Shown: piece after piece, positions 52,163-62,867 of the stretch | Numbering within the stretch: the stretch's first letter is position 1 | Layout: every line of letters starts with the position of its first letter | NCBI GenBank assembly: GCA_002633025.1 | Contig: NMRB01001776.1 | Location: forward strand, 65,815-129,814 | Reading direction: 5' to 3' | From: Notospermus geniculatus | Lineage: Eukaryota; Nemertea; Pilidiophora; Heteronemertea; Lineidae | DNA length: 64,000 nt | The notes under the pieces: generated by a model | Told to the model about the DNA's origin: nothing | Databases searched by the model: none | What the model saw: the letters and a program-made list of their open reading frames with translations, nothing else | Program-made: the position numbers and the translations under genes

Positions 52163-52548
52163 TTAAAGGGACTAGGAAAAAATTTTCAAGCTTCGGTTAT
52201 TTAAAAATGCTAGTCTTTCATGATAAATTCCTACCGTCAATTCACTTTTTCAATTAAGTGTTAATTACTGGCACCCAGACAAATCAGTTATCACCACACC
52301 ATGGAGCATTCACCACGTCACTGGGAACCTAATCAACATAATAGAGTAAAAGCTCGCTCCATACAATATATACAGCGACACTGTTGATTAGGTTCCCAGT
52401 GAATGCTCCATGCTGTGGTGATGACTGATTTGTCTGGGTGCCAGTAATTACCACTTAATTGAAAAAGTGAATTGACAGTGGGAATATATCATGAAAGACT
52501 AGCCTTTTGTAATAACAGAAGCTTGAAAAAATTTCCTAGTCCCTTTAA
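52163..52548. mobile_element. TTAAAGGGACTAGGAAA hairpin MITE
   Basis: ttaaagggactaggaaaaa and tttcctagtccctttaa are complementary ends, and the arms pair over most of their length (cccagacaaatcagt/actgatttgtctggg). It is 386 bp, with no coding sequence. Confidence 0.85.
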
Positions 52549-52772
52549 ATCAGTAAAAATAAATGCCAGGTAAAAATGATAGACAAGTTACTGAAAGCAC
52601 GCTGGTGACTCAGATTTTATCGTACGCTATGCACCTACTTCCGGTATAGCAGACGAATTTTTTGAAGTACTTGAAAATAACATTTTTAGTACCTTTAGAG
52701 ATCTGAACCACCCTGCCCCTATCACACACGCAATGAACTCGGAATGTTGTTCAACTACGCGAAGCAGTTTTT

Positions 52773-53056
52773 AGCTCACTCGTGAGCTTTTATCGTCCTG
52801 CGGCGTCCGTCGTCCGTCGTCGTCGTCGTCGTCCGTCGTCCGTTAGCAGGGCACGTTTCGTAACCGCTGGAGCTATTGATCTGAAACTTGGTACATATAT
52901 ACCCCTAGGTCAGATGACCTACGACACCAAGTTTCGGTCCGATTCGATTCTTGGCTTGGCCTCCAGGTGGCCAAAACCAAAAACACAAAAAGTGCAATAA
53001 CTCCTGAACTAATGACTGGATCGTCTCCAAATTTTTATCATAGGTGTATCTAATTA
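52773..53056 (-). mobile_element. AGCTCACC/GACGACG element, minus strand, cut by the gap
   Basis: tttagctcactcgtgagc, then (GTCGTC)n, gcagggcacgtttcgtaacc, and tacatatatacccctaggtc. The last is the intact target of the MULE-like insertion at 28086. It runs into the gap at 53057. Confidence 0.75.
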
Positions 53057-53231
53057 NNNNNNNNNNNNNNNNNNNNNNNNNNNNNNNNNNNNNNNNNNNN
53101 NNNNNNNNNNNNNNNNNNNNNNNNNNNNNNNNNNNNNNNNNNNNNNNNNNNNNNNNNNNNNNNNNNNNNNNNNNNNNNNNNNNNNNNNNNNNNNNNNNNN
53201 NNNNNNNNNNNNNNNNNNNNNNNNNNNNNNN
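53057..53231. other. Assembly gap (175 N)
   Basis: Unknown sequence. Confidence 0.98.
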
Positions 53232-53400
53232 GGTTTCGACTACAGAAATAGGATTTCTTTCCTTCCAAGGATTCTTAGAAGAATAGTTATCGGACAAATT
53301 TATAGTCCAACATATTGTTCATCTACGCTCTGAATGATTTTGATGTAAAGCACATAGATTTCTGGAAAATCGCATTTTTGAAAAAGTTACCGTACGCCAT

Positions 53401-53760
53401 TCACATAGCTGGGTGTTCTTGTACCGTACGCCATGCACCTAACATTTGGCATCTGGTGCAAATTGGCTTGACATTGAAAATCATGCCTCGCCGTTTTGTC
53501 TGAGGGGTACATTTGTCATGCTCCTTGGAGATGTCATTCTCAATTGTTCTGCAGATACAGGAAAAGATCGTGTACCATCTATTTCGACTCGTAAGTTTTC
53601 TTCCCACATTTGTCGCACTTTCTATGCTTGACTCCATATGGTGATGGTCGACATGGTCCTCGAAGCTGGACTTGTTATAGAACCACTTGTCACAGACAAG
53701 GCATTGCCCTCTCAAGGTCGTGCTTGGCCACCTGATGACTTCTGAGACTTGTTTTCGCTA
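53401..53760 (-). pseudogene. Degenerate C2H2 zinc-finger fragment
   Basis: On the minus strand CLVCDKWFYNKSSFEDHVDHHH is a complete C-x2-C-x12-H-x3-H finger. A second finger start (KCDKCGKK) follows in another frame after a frameshift, so the reading is broken. It lies within the TIR element 52598-54695 and may be a captured or transposon-encoded DNA-binding gene. Confidence 0.55.
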
Positions 53761-53882
53761 AAAGAAGGCCAGACACCTCACACAATGACTTCTGGACACT
53801 AGGCGCCTCCTCTTTCACAGTAGGAGCTATATGCGCAATAACAGCTTTGCTAAAAATGACCAAAAAAGAAAAAAAATGTTAA

Positions 53883-54084
53883 GGGTTATGAAAAGTGGCT
53901 CGAAATCTCTAATTTTTGACGCAAAAAATCTGACTAACTGCACACACAAAATTGAAAATAAGGCTCGGAGGCCCTTCTTCTGATGCTTCCCGAGGAGCCC
54001 CGAGACTTTTTCTCAATTTTGTTTGCAGTTAGTCAGATTTTTTTGCGTCAAAATTTCGAGATATCGAGTCACTTTGCGTAACCC
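53883..54084. mobile_element. GGGTTATGAAAAG hairpin MITE, TTAA-flanked
   Basis: gggttatgaaaagtggctcg and the complementary right end gagtcactttgcgtaaccc, with TTAA at 53879-53882 and 54085-54088. Same family as 38203-38405. Confidence 0.85.
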
Positions 54085-54863
54085 TTAAGAAATATACACC
54101 ACAACTGTTTTCTCTGAAGTTAGTGTCACAAAGCCTATAGGATTTTATGGGACACCCCTTTTACTCCAGCAGGTCATCTGGCATGTCTGGTTCAGCTTAC
54201 AATGACATCTAATCAGATTGATATTGTTTTGAACGAAAATTAGCACGGTACTGCCTTATTTGCAATTTGAGGTGCATGGCGTACGGTTGGAAAGGTGCAT
54301 TGCGTACGGTGAATTTGCAAAATCGGCGTGTTTTCAACATTTACAAGGTGAATTTCCCACAGCTCTAATATGAATAATGTAAATAATGTACCTGGCTTCC
54401 ATCGTAGACAAGAATCCTGCTGTGGAACCCTTCCACTGTGATTGGTAGGAGCAAAATGTTCGTCATATTGGCCTAACACGTGCATTTTGGAAATTGGCAT
54501 CAAAATTACGAAGTCACTATAGGTGACCAGCCATTCATCAAAACCACAATACCTTATCTTTCATATAATATGTTTACTACATTCGTAAAAGGGGTTGGGA
54601 CAGAATTATTCTCATTTTTGTGCCCAACAAATATATTCGTCTGCTATACCGGAAGTAGGTGCATAGCGTACGATAAAATCTGAGTCACCAGCGTGGAAAG
54701 CAGCCCAGAGCGGACAACATGTGACTACCATCCGGCGCTAACACAACAATAGCACACTTTTCACGATTTTTCACGAGTCGAAGAATTACAGGTCCTACAT
54801 GTACATGTAGTTACAATAGGCTGCAATTTTAAGTTGATATTCGAATGGTCATGGTGTCTAGCC

Positions 54864-55119
54864 TTAAAGATAATATATCACGACTTCATTGTTTACATTC
54901 AATGTTTGTAAACATCCATGTTTACTTTATGTTATTTTGGACTTTTCGGACATGCCAACCCACTAAAATGAATACTTTTGGAATCAACAGAATTTCTAGA
55001 GGGGCATGCCACCAACAAATTACTCATAAGACAAAGAAAGCCTGGACATAAACAAACAAAATGTAAATAAACAATGAATTTCGTGGCCCGCGAAAATACC
55101 CGTGATATATTATCTTTAA
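54864..55119. mobile_element. TTAAAGATAATATATCACG MITE, complete copy
   Basis: ttaaagataatatatcacg and cgtgatatattatctttaa are perfect complements. The interior matches 32453-32686 and 11027-11172. Confidence 0.85.
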
Positions 55120-55160
55120 GTGGGTGATCCACTGTTGCGATTTCGGCTTGAGACGGGGTT

Positions 55161-55450
55161 GCGTTCCCTTGCGGTTACTGTATATGGCAATCGGAAGTCC
55201 TTATAAGGTAACCGCAAGTGAACGCAATCCTCATCCCTCGTTGAACGATAAAACTGGCCTTAAGAGTCCACGGGATCTAGGTCCTGTCACACCGGCTTCA
55301 TTAAGGCAGGCGCGCATGGACGGCAAATCTGAATGTGGTAGGGGTATTTTTTGAAGTCGACTGACCCAACGCTGCTGGACTGGTAATTAACCCGCGTCAG
55401 TCGACATAAAAACATCCCTAGCGCATTAGGATTTGCCGTCCATGTGCGCC
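55161..55450. repeat. Two adjacent hairpins
   Basis: 55161-55225 pairs gcgttcccttgcggttac with gtaaccgcaagtgaacgc. 55309-55450 pairs ggcgcgcatggacggcaaat with atttgccgtccatgtgcgcc, with gtcgactgac/gtcagtcgac inside. Both look like MITEs or parts of one. Confidence 0.65.
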
Positions 55451-55632
55451 TCGTTTCACACAGTCAGCCGCGGATCGCCCAAAAACGGCAGCAAATTTTA
55501 GCGGACCCCAACGCAATTCCCCTGATTTGCTTAGTTTTTTTTAGGGGTGAGGCGTATGGGCAACTTCATGCTTTTATTGGCTACCCCGCGCAATGGATCT
55601 AAGGTATCCTTCCCACAGATACCACGTCATGC

Positions 55633-55805
55633 CTTCACCGGGATTCGAAGCCACCACCCTCTGGTTCTGAGTCCAGCATCCTAACCATTCGGCCACGACT
55701 GGTGCTCAGTCAATCATGAATGGGTCCACTCGGCATTGAATTGGACCATAGTGACTCCTATTCATGTTCATGCTATTGGTTAACTGACTGACTGCTCCTA
55801 TTCAC
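55633..55805 (-). mobile_element. tRNA-like SINE head, minus strand
   Basis: On the minus strand a box A TGGCCGAATGG (55695-55685) is followed by ctggactcagaaccag and a box B with one change (GCTTCGAATCC). The anticodon arm would need an 8-nt loop, so it is not a functional tRNA. The neighbouring 55702-55805 is shared with 42417-42510. Confidence 0.55.
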
Positions 55806-55884
55806 GAATTAACCTACGTGCCTGGGTGCTGTATATGACGTGGGCCTACATGTACTGAAGTTGTCTTGCAGGCGAGGTAGGTTA

Positions 55885-56102
55885 TACTAGTGTCCCACTG
55901 GCGAATTTTGGCCTGCGACAAGGGACGAATGAAAAATTCGTAGATCTTCGTAGACTGTCGTCTGTGTGTTCGCAGTGATTCTCTGGCTCCATGATCCTAT
56001 GCAAAACACATTGATGCTAAATATCGCAGCTTGTCGAGGGAATGTCGCAGACTTCAGATTCGCCCCTTATCGTGGGAAAAAGTCGCCAGTGGGACACTAG
56101 TA
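55885..56102. mobile_element. TACTAGTGTCCCACTGGCGA MITE
   Basis: The ends tactagtgtcccactggcga and tcgccagtgggacactagta are perfect 20-bp complements. 218 bp, no coding sequence. Confidence 0.85.
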
Positions 56103-56496
56103 TTAACGATTCACGAATAGCGTTCTTGTAAATAGAAGATTTCGTCATATTGCTCTTTCAGTAAAGTATTTAGTTTTGACTGTTTTGGACGTACATGTAA
56201 GGTAGGGGCCGCTAACTTAGAATGGGTTAAAAAAGTACTTTAAAAAAAAGTACGTTTGGCCGTGGATGCGAGTCAGGCAAACGCGGGTGGGTCTTTAGTG
56301 GCAAACGCTGTAGCAACGCCGACCTGATCTGACAATGGCCCGTATTTTAGAATGCTCTCCAACGTAAAGGAGTTCCTCACGGCTATTGTTCTCCTGTTGA
56401 AAAACTTGTCTCGTGGACTAGATTATGAATAGCGAGTCACATCACCCACAGCTGTTCATCAACCAGATATAACTCATCCCATGGTACCAGCGCGTA
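56103..56496. other. Unassigned sequence
   Basis: No gene or repeat recognised. Confidence 0.3.
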
Positions 56497-58520
56497 CATA
56501 GATTCATTGAAACTATTCCAGTCTGTGGCTGTACAGTCTTTGACAAAAGTTTATCTCCACCTGATACCTTGAATATTTCAAATACTACTGGGCCAATTTT
56601 AATAAGGTTTATTCCACATGAAAGTATAATCTTGTTGGTCATAGATCTGTATCAAAATTTTGGATATTTGGAAATATCGTAATTATGTAATAGCTCATCA
56701 GAAAAAAACCAAAACCTCAACATGTTTATTATATACCGGTAATTTTTTGCGACTTTTGTTACAGCTTTGATAGATGGAACTTTCTAAAGACTTTGTGATT
56801 TGTTTCATCAAAATCTGTTGAGTGGTTGCTGATATATTTGAGATTATCAAAATGTCGATAATTTGAAAATTTTTAATTTTCCACAAAATTTTGATATCAC
56901 TAAACAGAGCTCACCTAAAAACGTAGAAGTATGAAGTTTTGGGACTTTTAGTGTAAACTGGTTACATGTAGAAGTTAAGCATGTTTTCAAAATATCCACA
57001 TTTCTGCCCAAATAACGCAAACATGGCAAAAAGTCCCAAAATTTTGTAAACCCGTATTCCGAGGTCAGCTTCATCACCACCTGATACCTTGAATATTGCA
57101 AATACTACTGGGCCAATTTTAACACGGTTTGTTCCACATAAGTATATCTTGTTGGTCATATTTCTACATCAAAAGTTTGGATATTTGAAAACATCATTAT
57201 GCCATAGCTCATCAGGAAAAAAACTAGAAATCAACGTTTTTATTATGCAATTTTTTGTGACTTTTGTTGCAGCTTTGATAGAGTGGAATGTTTAATTAAG
57301 GATTTGGGGCTTTGTTTCTATGTTGAATGGTTGCTGAGATATTTGAGATTATCGAAGGGGGATGTTTCACTTTGAAGATTTCGATTTGTGATCCTTGGGA
57401 AAACTGAAAGAACTATGATCTTGCAATTTGGAGGGATAATTCTGTGTTTCAGACCAATTTCAATGGTATAACAATCAATTACATTTGAAGTAATTTTTTA
57501 AGACGATGGATGTTTGAAGCCTTGAAGTTTCATATTGGAACCAAAATATTTCTAAAACAACTTGGATAGGTTCGCAAATGAGTCAAGTGTAAAACAGGGG
57601 CAAAATAATCCAGTTATATTCAATGAAAGTACCAAAATAAGTCACAAAAGTAGTTTGATATCACTCATTTGGAAGAACATGAACACTCTGAAGACCCTGG
57701 CCTGATGTAAGACTGTTCATACAATAGCTGTGACAACAAAGACAGCTTTTCTTTGCCTAGATGCTGGTACATTGTAGGCCTACCTCACACCCCAGAAGGA
57801 TCAATAGACAAGTCCTTTCCAGTAGAACTACATGGTAAGTTTCTTGCATTTCAAAAGCAGAACATCAACATTTCGTGACTTTTTTCTCTCTTTTTATTTA
57901 CCATAAAAATGAATGCCACCGTAATGCATATGACAAATATCCTATAAAATCATTGATTATTTCTTTGTATGTGAAGAGTTTTAAATCCTTTTGTTTTAAA
58001 AACATACTTCAAATGTTTGTGATTGTTATACCATTGAATTTGGCGTGTACCACAGAATTATCCCTCCAAATTGCAAGATCATAGCTCTTTCAGTTTTCAC
58101 ACGGATCACAAATCGCAATCTTCAATTCAAAGTCAAACAGCCCCTTTTGATAATTTAAGATTTTCCTGCTTTTCAGCAAATTTTGATGCCATTATATATA
58201 AACTTTTGTCGAAGACTGTACGTGTAGACAGGTGATATGTCACCAGCTCACAATGAAATCAGTAAATGCCCGGGGTAAATGGGACTTCCCCGTATTGAAA
58301 GTCAGTGTGTGAAATTTCTCGTCCACATTCTACGCTCGTCCATATCCCGAGGGTGACTCACCAGTTAATACACAAAGCCCAAGAAAATCACCAAGACGAC
58401 GAATTACGGTAATACTTCACATTCAGGATAAATTTTAGTTAGTGCAATATAGGCCCAGAGCCTACGAATATAGAAGAATATTTTCCGAGCATTTTAACAT
58501 GATTTATTCAGTATTAACAA
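56497..58520. repeat. Dispersed repeat, interrupted copy (see 13798-14160)
   Basis: 56497-56533 and 58219-58520 together match 13798-14160. The element 56534-58218 lies between them. Confidence 0.8.
56534..58218. mobile_element. 1.7-kb Tc1/mariner-type element without transposase
   Basis: The ends CAGTCTTTGACAAAAGTTTAT and the complement ATAAACTTTTGTCGAAGACTG are bounded by TA on each side, and the empty site at 13840 has a single TA. Inside, two tandem units (about 56570-56880 and 57085-57360) are similar to each other, and 57345-57490 is complementary to 57995-58150. No transposase frame was found. Confidence 0.85.
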
Positions 58521-58701
58521 GAGACATTGTAAATATCATGGTCCCACCATGCCCGATGTATATTAGGCCTACTCTATGCATTGCACTTTCTGGCCACCGC
58601 CAGGAGATCAAATTAGGCCAATATTCATTGTTCGTAAGTTTTATCAGGGAAGTAGGCCCAATGTGACTGTGACTGTGAGATAACCAGGGGAAAAGTGACA
58701 T

Positions 58702-59393
58702 AAGCCGCCCATACACGATCAATATTATTGCGCAATATGACGACCCAAATGGGCGATATTATTGCCAGTCTTTCTTCTACCTACCATGGCAGAAGCACAC
58801 GACTATCGCAGGCCGGGTTGGACACAATTCATATTTAATGTCCACATTAATTCTGATTTTATGTCTCCATTAAATCACGAATAAATATCCACATATAATC
58901 AACCAATCGGAGCTGAGTTTTTAATATGGATATAAAATCGCACTCCTGATTTAATGTCCATATAAATTCGTATTTTATGTCCCCATTAAATCACGAATTA
59001 ATGTCCACATAAAATCGACCAATCACGGAGAAGGAATTTTGGACGGAAGCGCCTGATTTATGGAAGGAAGTTATCGGGAACACTTCACATCCGTCCAAAA
59101 TTCCTTCTCCGTGATTGGTCGATTTTATGTGGACATTAATTCGTGATTTAATGGGGACATAAAATACGAATTTATATGGACATTAAATCAGGAGTTCGAT
59201 TTTATATCCACATTAAAATCTCAGCTGCGATTGGTTGATTATATGCGGATATTAATTCGTGATTTAATGGGGACATAAAATCAGAATTAATGTGGACATT
59301 AAATATGAATTGTGTCCAACCCGGCCTGCGATACACGACCACCCATTTGGACCCCATATTGTGCAATAATATTGCGCGTGTATGGACGGCTTT
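58702..59393. mobile_element. Outer MITE with AAGCCGYCCATACACG ends
   Basis: aagccgcccatacacgatca with atattattgcgcaatatg is complementary to catattgtgcaataatattg followed by tgtatggacggctt. The 530-bp hairpin 58804-59333 has inserted between its arms. Confidence 0.75.
58804..59333. mobile_element. 530-bp hairpin with 6-bp duplication CACGAC
   Basis: tatcgcaggccgggttggac and its complement form arms of about 230 bp around a ~60-bp centre. ttaatgtccacattaatt-type words repeat along the arms. CACGAC lies at 58798-58803 and 59334-59339. The arms are so alike that a transcript would fold into a long double strand. Confidence 0.85.
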
Positions 59394-59469
59394 ACTGGCA
59401 GCATCCCAAGTGATGTTCAGGCCACTGTCATGTGCAGGCTTAGTTTTGGGTCTCTTCTCAGGTTGTTCT

Positions 59470-60010
59470 ATGCTGAATGCAATTAGGGCCGTTTAGACGA
59501 CAAGCCAAAAAACCATTCAGATTCAATCCGATTGGATCCAATCCCTGCATCGAGTTTCATTTGCGTTTAGACGAGATTTAAATGTGGTCGTATGTTGTCC
59601 AATGCGGTGCAATGTGGAATTACACTCTTAGCCGAAAAGGTTCTTTGGTGCCACACCAGGATAACCTTCTGATTTAAGAACCCTCGGGTTGTTTAAGAAC
59701 CCCTAGAGGTTCCAGATAGAACCTTTCCCTCAGAAAAGGGTTCTAACTGGAACCTTTATGGGTTCTTTGGCGACAGAAAGGTTCTATATGGAACCCTTTC
59801 AGGTTCTTTACAGAAGGTTCTATATAGAACCTTGGGGTTCCTCTGGTGTGGCACAAAGAACCCCTAAAGAACCTTTTTGGCTAAGAGTGTAGGGCCGTTA
59901 AGACGATAGGCAAAAATCCTCATGCGATCCGATCGAATCCGATTGCGGTTCAAAACTCCTGCGTGTAAACGCTACCCAATGCGGTCCAATGTGGATTCAA
60001 AATGGTCCGG
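59470..60010. repeat. GGCCGTTTAGACGA direct repeats around a MITE
   Basis: gggccgtttagacgacaag (59487) and gggccgttaagacgatagg (59892) start two similar stretches with tccaatgcggtgcaatgtgg/tccaatgcggtccaatgtgg words. The MITE 59623-59889 lies between them. Confidence 0.55.
59623..59889. mobile_element. CACTCTTAGCCGAAAAGGTTC MITE
   Basis: The ends cactcttagccgaaaaggtt and aacctttttggctaagagtg are bounded by TA. gaacctttcc/ggttctt words repeat throughout. The pattern is that of mariner-type non-autonomous elements. Confidence 0.8.
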
Positions 60011-60314
60011 AGCGCATCTTGTGCAAGGGCCCCATAACACTTGGTGTTCAGTACCAGAGGCCATTTCGAGAAAAAAGCAAAAGAAGGATTTTAGTTTAAT
60101 GGAGAATGCATTACACAGTCAAACTTCGAAGGGTAATTCTGCAACACCTGTCGCTTCGAAATCGACGTGATCTTCACGCAGTGTACACTGTGACCTACTA
60201 AATTCGAATATGCAATTAACTCGTTTAAAAAAAATTGATGGAACCTCGTTTCCAGGTGCAGGGCCACCGGTGAGTTTGCTACGCGGTGACTCTGCGGTCG
60301 ATCGACCGACCCGT

Positions 60315-60670
60315 CGCGACAATAGAATAGAATAGAATAAGCTTTATTTTCATCGGTATTATCGGATACAAGTAACATGAGCTCGCAGACCGATATCAAA
60401 CATAAGAAAAATAATAAAAATAATAGAAATTTAAAATACAAGTGAAGGAGGAAAAAAACAATGATAAAATAAGAATTTGACATAAGAAGAGTTGGAGATA
60501 TAAAACAAAAATATCACAAGATTAGTATCGACATATTCACTTGCACATTGCGCATTTACATGATATACCCTTGAAGTCTTTCATTAACAATTTAAATTGT
60601 TTGAAATTCTCTGCTTTCCTAACGTTGTTTGGCAGATCATTTACTGTGGAGTTGCGTCATGAAAAGCACG
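60315..60670 (-). mobile_element. LINE 3' end with C-terminal coding remnant
   Basis: On the minus strand VNDLPNNVRKAENFKQFK .. KDFKGISCKCAMC and a stop (60539-60537) are the typical C-terminus of CR1/Rex-type LINE proteins (..NSLP..., ..C.C..C). A ~220-bp 3' UTR with AATAAA and an (ATTCT)n tail at 60315-60340 follows. It is 5' truncated. Its class differs from the LINE at 20880, whose tail has no CKCxxC. Confidence 0.7.
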
Positions 60671-60750
60671 TCCCCACGTTGCCTAGCGACTCATAGGGAA
60701 CTGCAGACCTAGGCTAGTTTATATGTTCGATCAACTGATCTAATTGCTAA

Positions 60751-60984
60751 AGCATGGCGCACACGAGCGATTTTTTGAGCGATTTTCTCGGCGACTACAG
60801 GAGCGACTGAACATATTTTTAGTTTTTTTTACTCTTTTTTTACTCGTTTGCGACAAATGCATCACTGGGAGATCAGTGATGTCGCGGATGACAGAACTGA
60901 TCGACCTCAAAGGTAATTATCGCATGCGACCTAGTAGTCGCATCGGTAGTCGCCCCCATTTTAGTCGCTCGTGTGCGCCATGCT
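60751..60984. mobile_element. PIF/Harbinger-type MITE A
   Basis: agcatggcgcacacgagcga and tcgctcgtgtgcgccatgct are complementary ends, with TAA on both sides (60748-60750, 60985-60987). A 3-bp TWA duplication is typical of PIF/Harbinger. Confidence 0.85.
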
Positions 60985-60987
60985 TAA

Positions 60988-61148
60988 AGGGCGGCGCACA
61001 CGAGCGACTAAATCTGGGCGACCGCCGACGAGACTGGTGGTGCGACTAGACATCAGCCAATCAGAAGCGCCAAATCCTGTCGCTTTGGCGGTCGGAAGCC
61101 AAGTCGGCCGACAAATCGGTCAAAATTGTCGCTCGTGTGCGCCGCCCT
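60988..61148. mobile_element. PIF/Harbinger-type MITE B
   Basis: agggcggcgcacacgagcga and tcgctcgtgtgcgccgccct, TAA on both sides (60985-60987 shared with A; 61149-61151). Confidence 0.85.
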
Positions 61149-61307
61149 TAACTGGTTTAGACATCGACCTGATGCATGTGCATGTTTCATTTCACTGAAT
61201 CTCGTATCACTTATGAATTTTTAAAAAAATCTCGACTTCTGTCTTGATTGCAATCACCGAAGCGGCAAGCTACTAGTATGGGCGTCACTCTGACAACCAT
61301 CCACTAA

Positions 61308-61468
61308 AGGGCGGCTCACACGAGCGACAATTTTGACCGATTTGTCGGCCGACTTGGCTTCCGACCGCCAAAGTGACACGATTTGGCGCTTCTGATTGGC
61401 TGATGTCTGGTCGCACCACCAGTCTCCTCGGCGGTCGCCCAGATTTAGTCGCTCGTGTGCGCCGCCCT
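61308..61468. mobile_element. PIF/Harbinger-type MITE C, inverted relative to B
   Basis: agggcggctcacacgagcga .. tcgctcgtgtgcgccgccct. The interior is the reverse complement of B with few differences. Flanks are TAA and TTA. Confidence 0.85.
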
Positions 61469-61771
61469 TTAGCGGAACGACAAGAAAGTAGGAACTCGGG
61501 CCACTCTCATGGTGGGCGTGGAAGTAATGAGTGCTCCCGATTATGTCATTTACGATTATGCTTTTTATGATTATACTTTATCCAGTAAGCCGGTCAGATT
61601 TACAGGGAGGAACATGCAGCCCTCACTCATCATCAGTGTTTTAATTTAGATGACGAGGCTCGAATCAATGATGTGATACATTTAGATGTGATAGGGGAAA
61701 TCAGGCATGCGGGCCTACACTTAGGAATTCCGCGGATATTTGCTTGATGTCGTAGAAGGCTGGAGGTTTAG
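61469..61771. other. Unassigned sequence
   Basis: No gene or repeat recognised. Confidence 0.3.
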
Positions 61772-61936
61772 TTTAAAGGGCCTCTAGAGGCAGCTCGCCA
61801 TTAGGCTACTATCAGTACCGGTTCTTCGGCCAGGCGGCGCCACTTTAACGTAATAATCACTGGTACGAGGTATTCAACCTGGGTTTTCCCCGGGGTTTTC
61901 CCCTGCCATGCTGGCTGCCTCTGGAGGCCCTTTAAA
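61772..61936. mobile_element. TTTAAAGGGCCTCTAGAGGC hairpin MITE
   Basis: tttaaagggcctctagaggc and gcctctggaggccctttaaa are complementary ends. It overlaps the next element by the TTTAAA border. Confidence 0.8.
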
Positions 61937-62867
61937 GGTGCTCTAGTTCGAATTGTAAACAATACGGTTTGTTTATTTACATGGTTGATTATAATAGTTA
62001 TTATTCCTCGGACAGGTGGCAGCACAGTGTATACCAAAACATTAATGTTATCTACATGTATTTTTATATCTATCGTGATAAATATTCTTGTAACCAAAAT
62101 ATATATTTTTATGATTTTACGCTCAAAAACAAACAAAAAGTTGTAAAAGGCAGCGTTGTCGTTAATAGCCGGGAGCCGGGTAAAATACCCGGCTGATAAC
62201 ATCTGTCTACCCGGCTGAAAAAAAATAGCTGAACCAAAAAAAGTTTTCAGAGTAAACAAAACTGGTTGTATTCTATTGATCTGAAAGTCCCACGTGGTGT
62301 AGTGTTTATTCAATTCAACGTTTTCTGCTTAAAGTGGACTATTCGCGCCGAGTCAAAGATTCCACAGAACAGTTTCCGGAACGGCCGCCGCAATGCATTT
62401 ACCAGTTGTTGTTACGAATAAAACGGGTTGTTTTATTATTTTTGGTTCACTTTGGACAGACGCGAACAATCCGCTTTAAATGGCGGACGTGTGGTGTTCC
62501 ATACTTGATATTGCTCCCCATATCGCACCTAATTGATGCGTGTGTGCGCAAAAAGACGGAAAAATTGAGGTGGCCGGGCTGCTGAAATCCTGCCTCAGGT
62601 GCCAGGAAATCGCATCTCAGGGCTTCTGGAAAAAAATTTCTGGGGTAGGACCCCCAGACCCCCCGTTATCCGGAAGACACATCGCGTCTCCGGCGCTCAT
62701 TGGGGCGGGCTTACCGCCTGTTGATTAACGATACCCGTCTGGCCAAATCCTTAGCGACAATGCTGAAAAGGCGAGATTTAATTTGATTTTATCTGATTTG
62801 ATAGTACCAGAAGTTGACAATAGGTGGCACACCGTAATGTTTACAATTCGAACTAGACCACCTTTAA
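61932..62867. mobile_element. 0.94-kb TIR element
   Basis: ttaaaggtgctctagttcga and the following attgtaaacaatacggt pair with accgtaatgtttacaat, then tcgaactagaccacctttaa. The interior has an AT-rich part and a GC-rich part around 62570-62720. No transposase was recognised. Confidence 0.75.

Larger units (their letters stand above)
52598..54695. mobile_element. 2.1-kb TIR element with zinc-finger remnant
   Basis: cacgctggtgactcagattt and the following ~40 bases, with cgtacgctatgcacctac, are matched in complement at the right end. cgtacgccatgcacct words repeat near both ends (53392, 53424, 54268, 54297). Inside are an AGCTCACC copy, a gap, a C2H2 fragment and a TTAA MITE. Confidence 0.7.

Noticed and set aside
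55633-55701. tRNA-Leu(CAG)-like gene on the minus strand
   Set aside because: The anticodon arm gives only four pairs with an 8-nt loop, and box B is altered.
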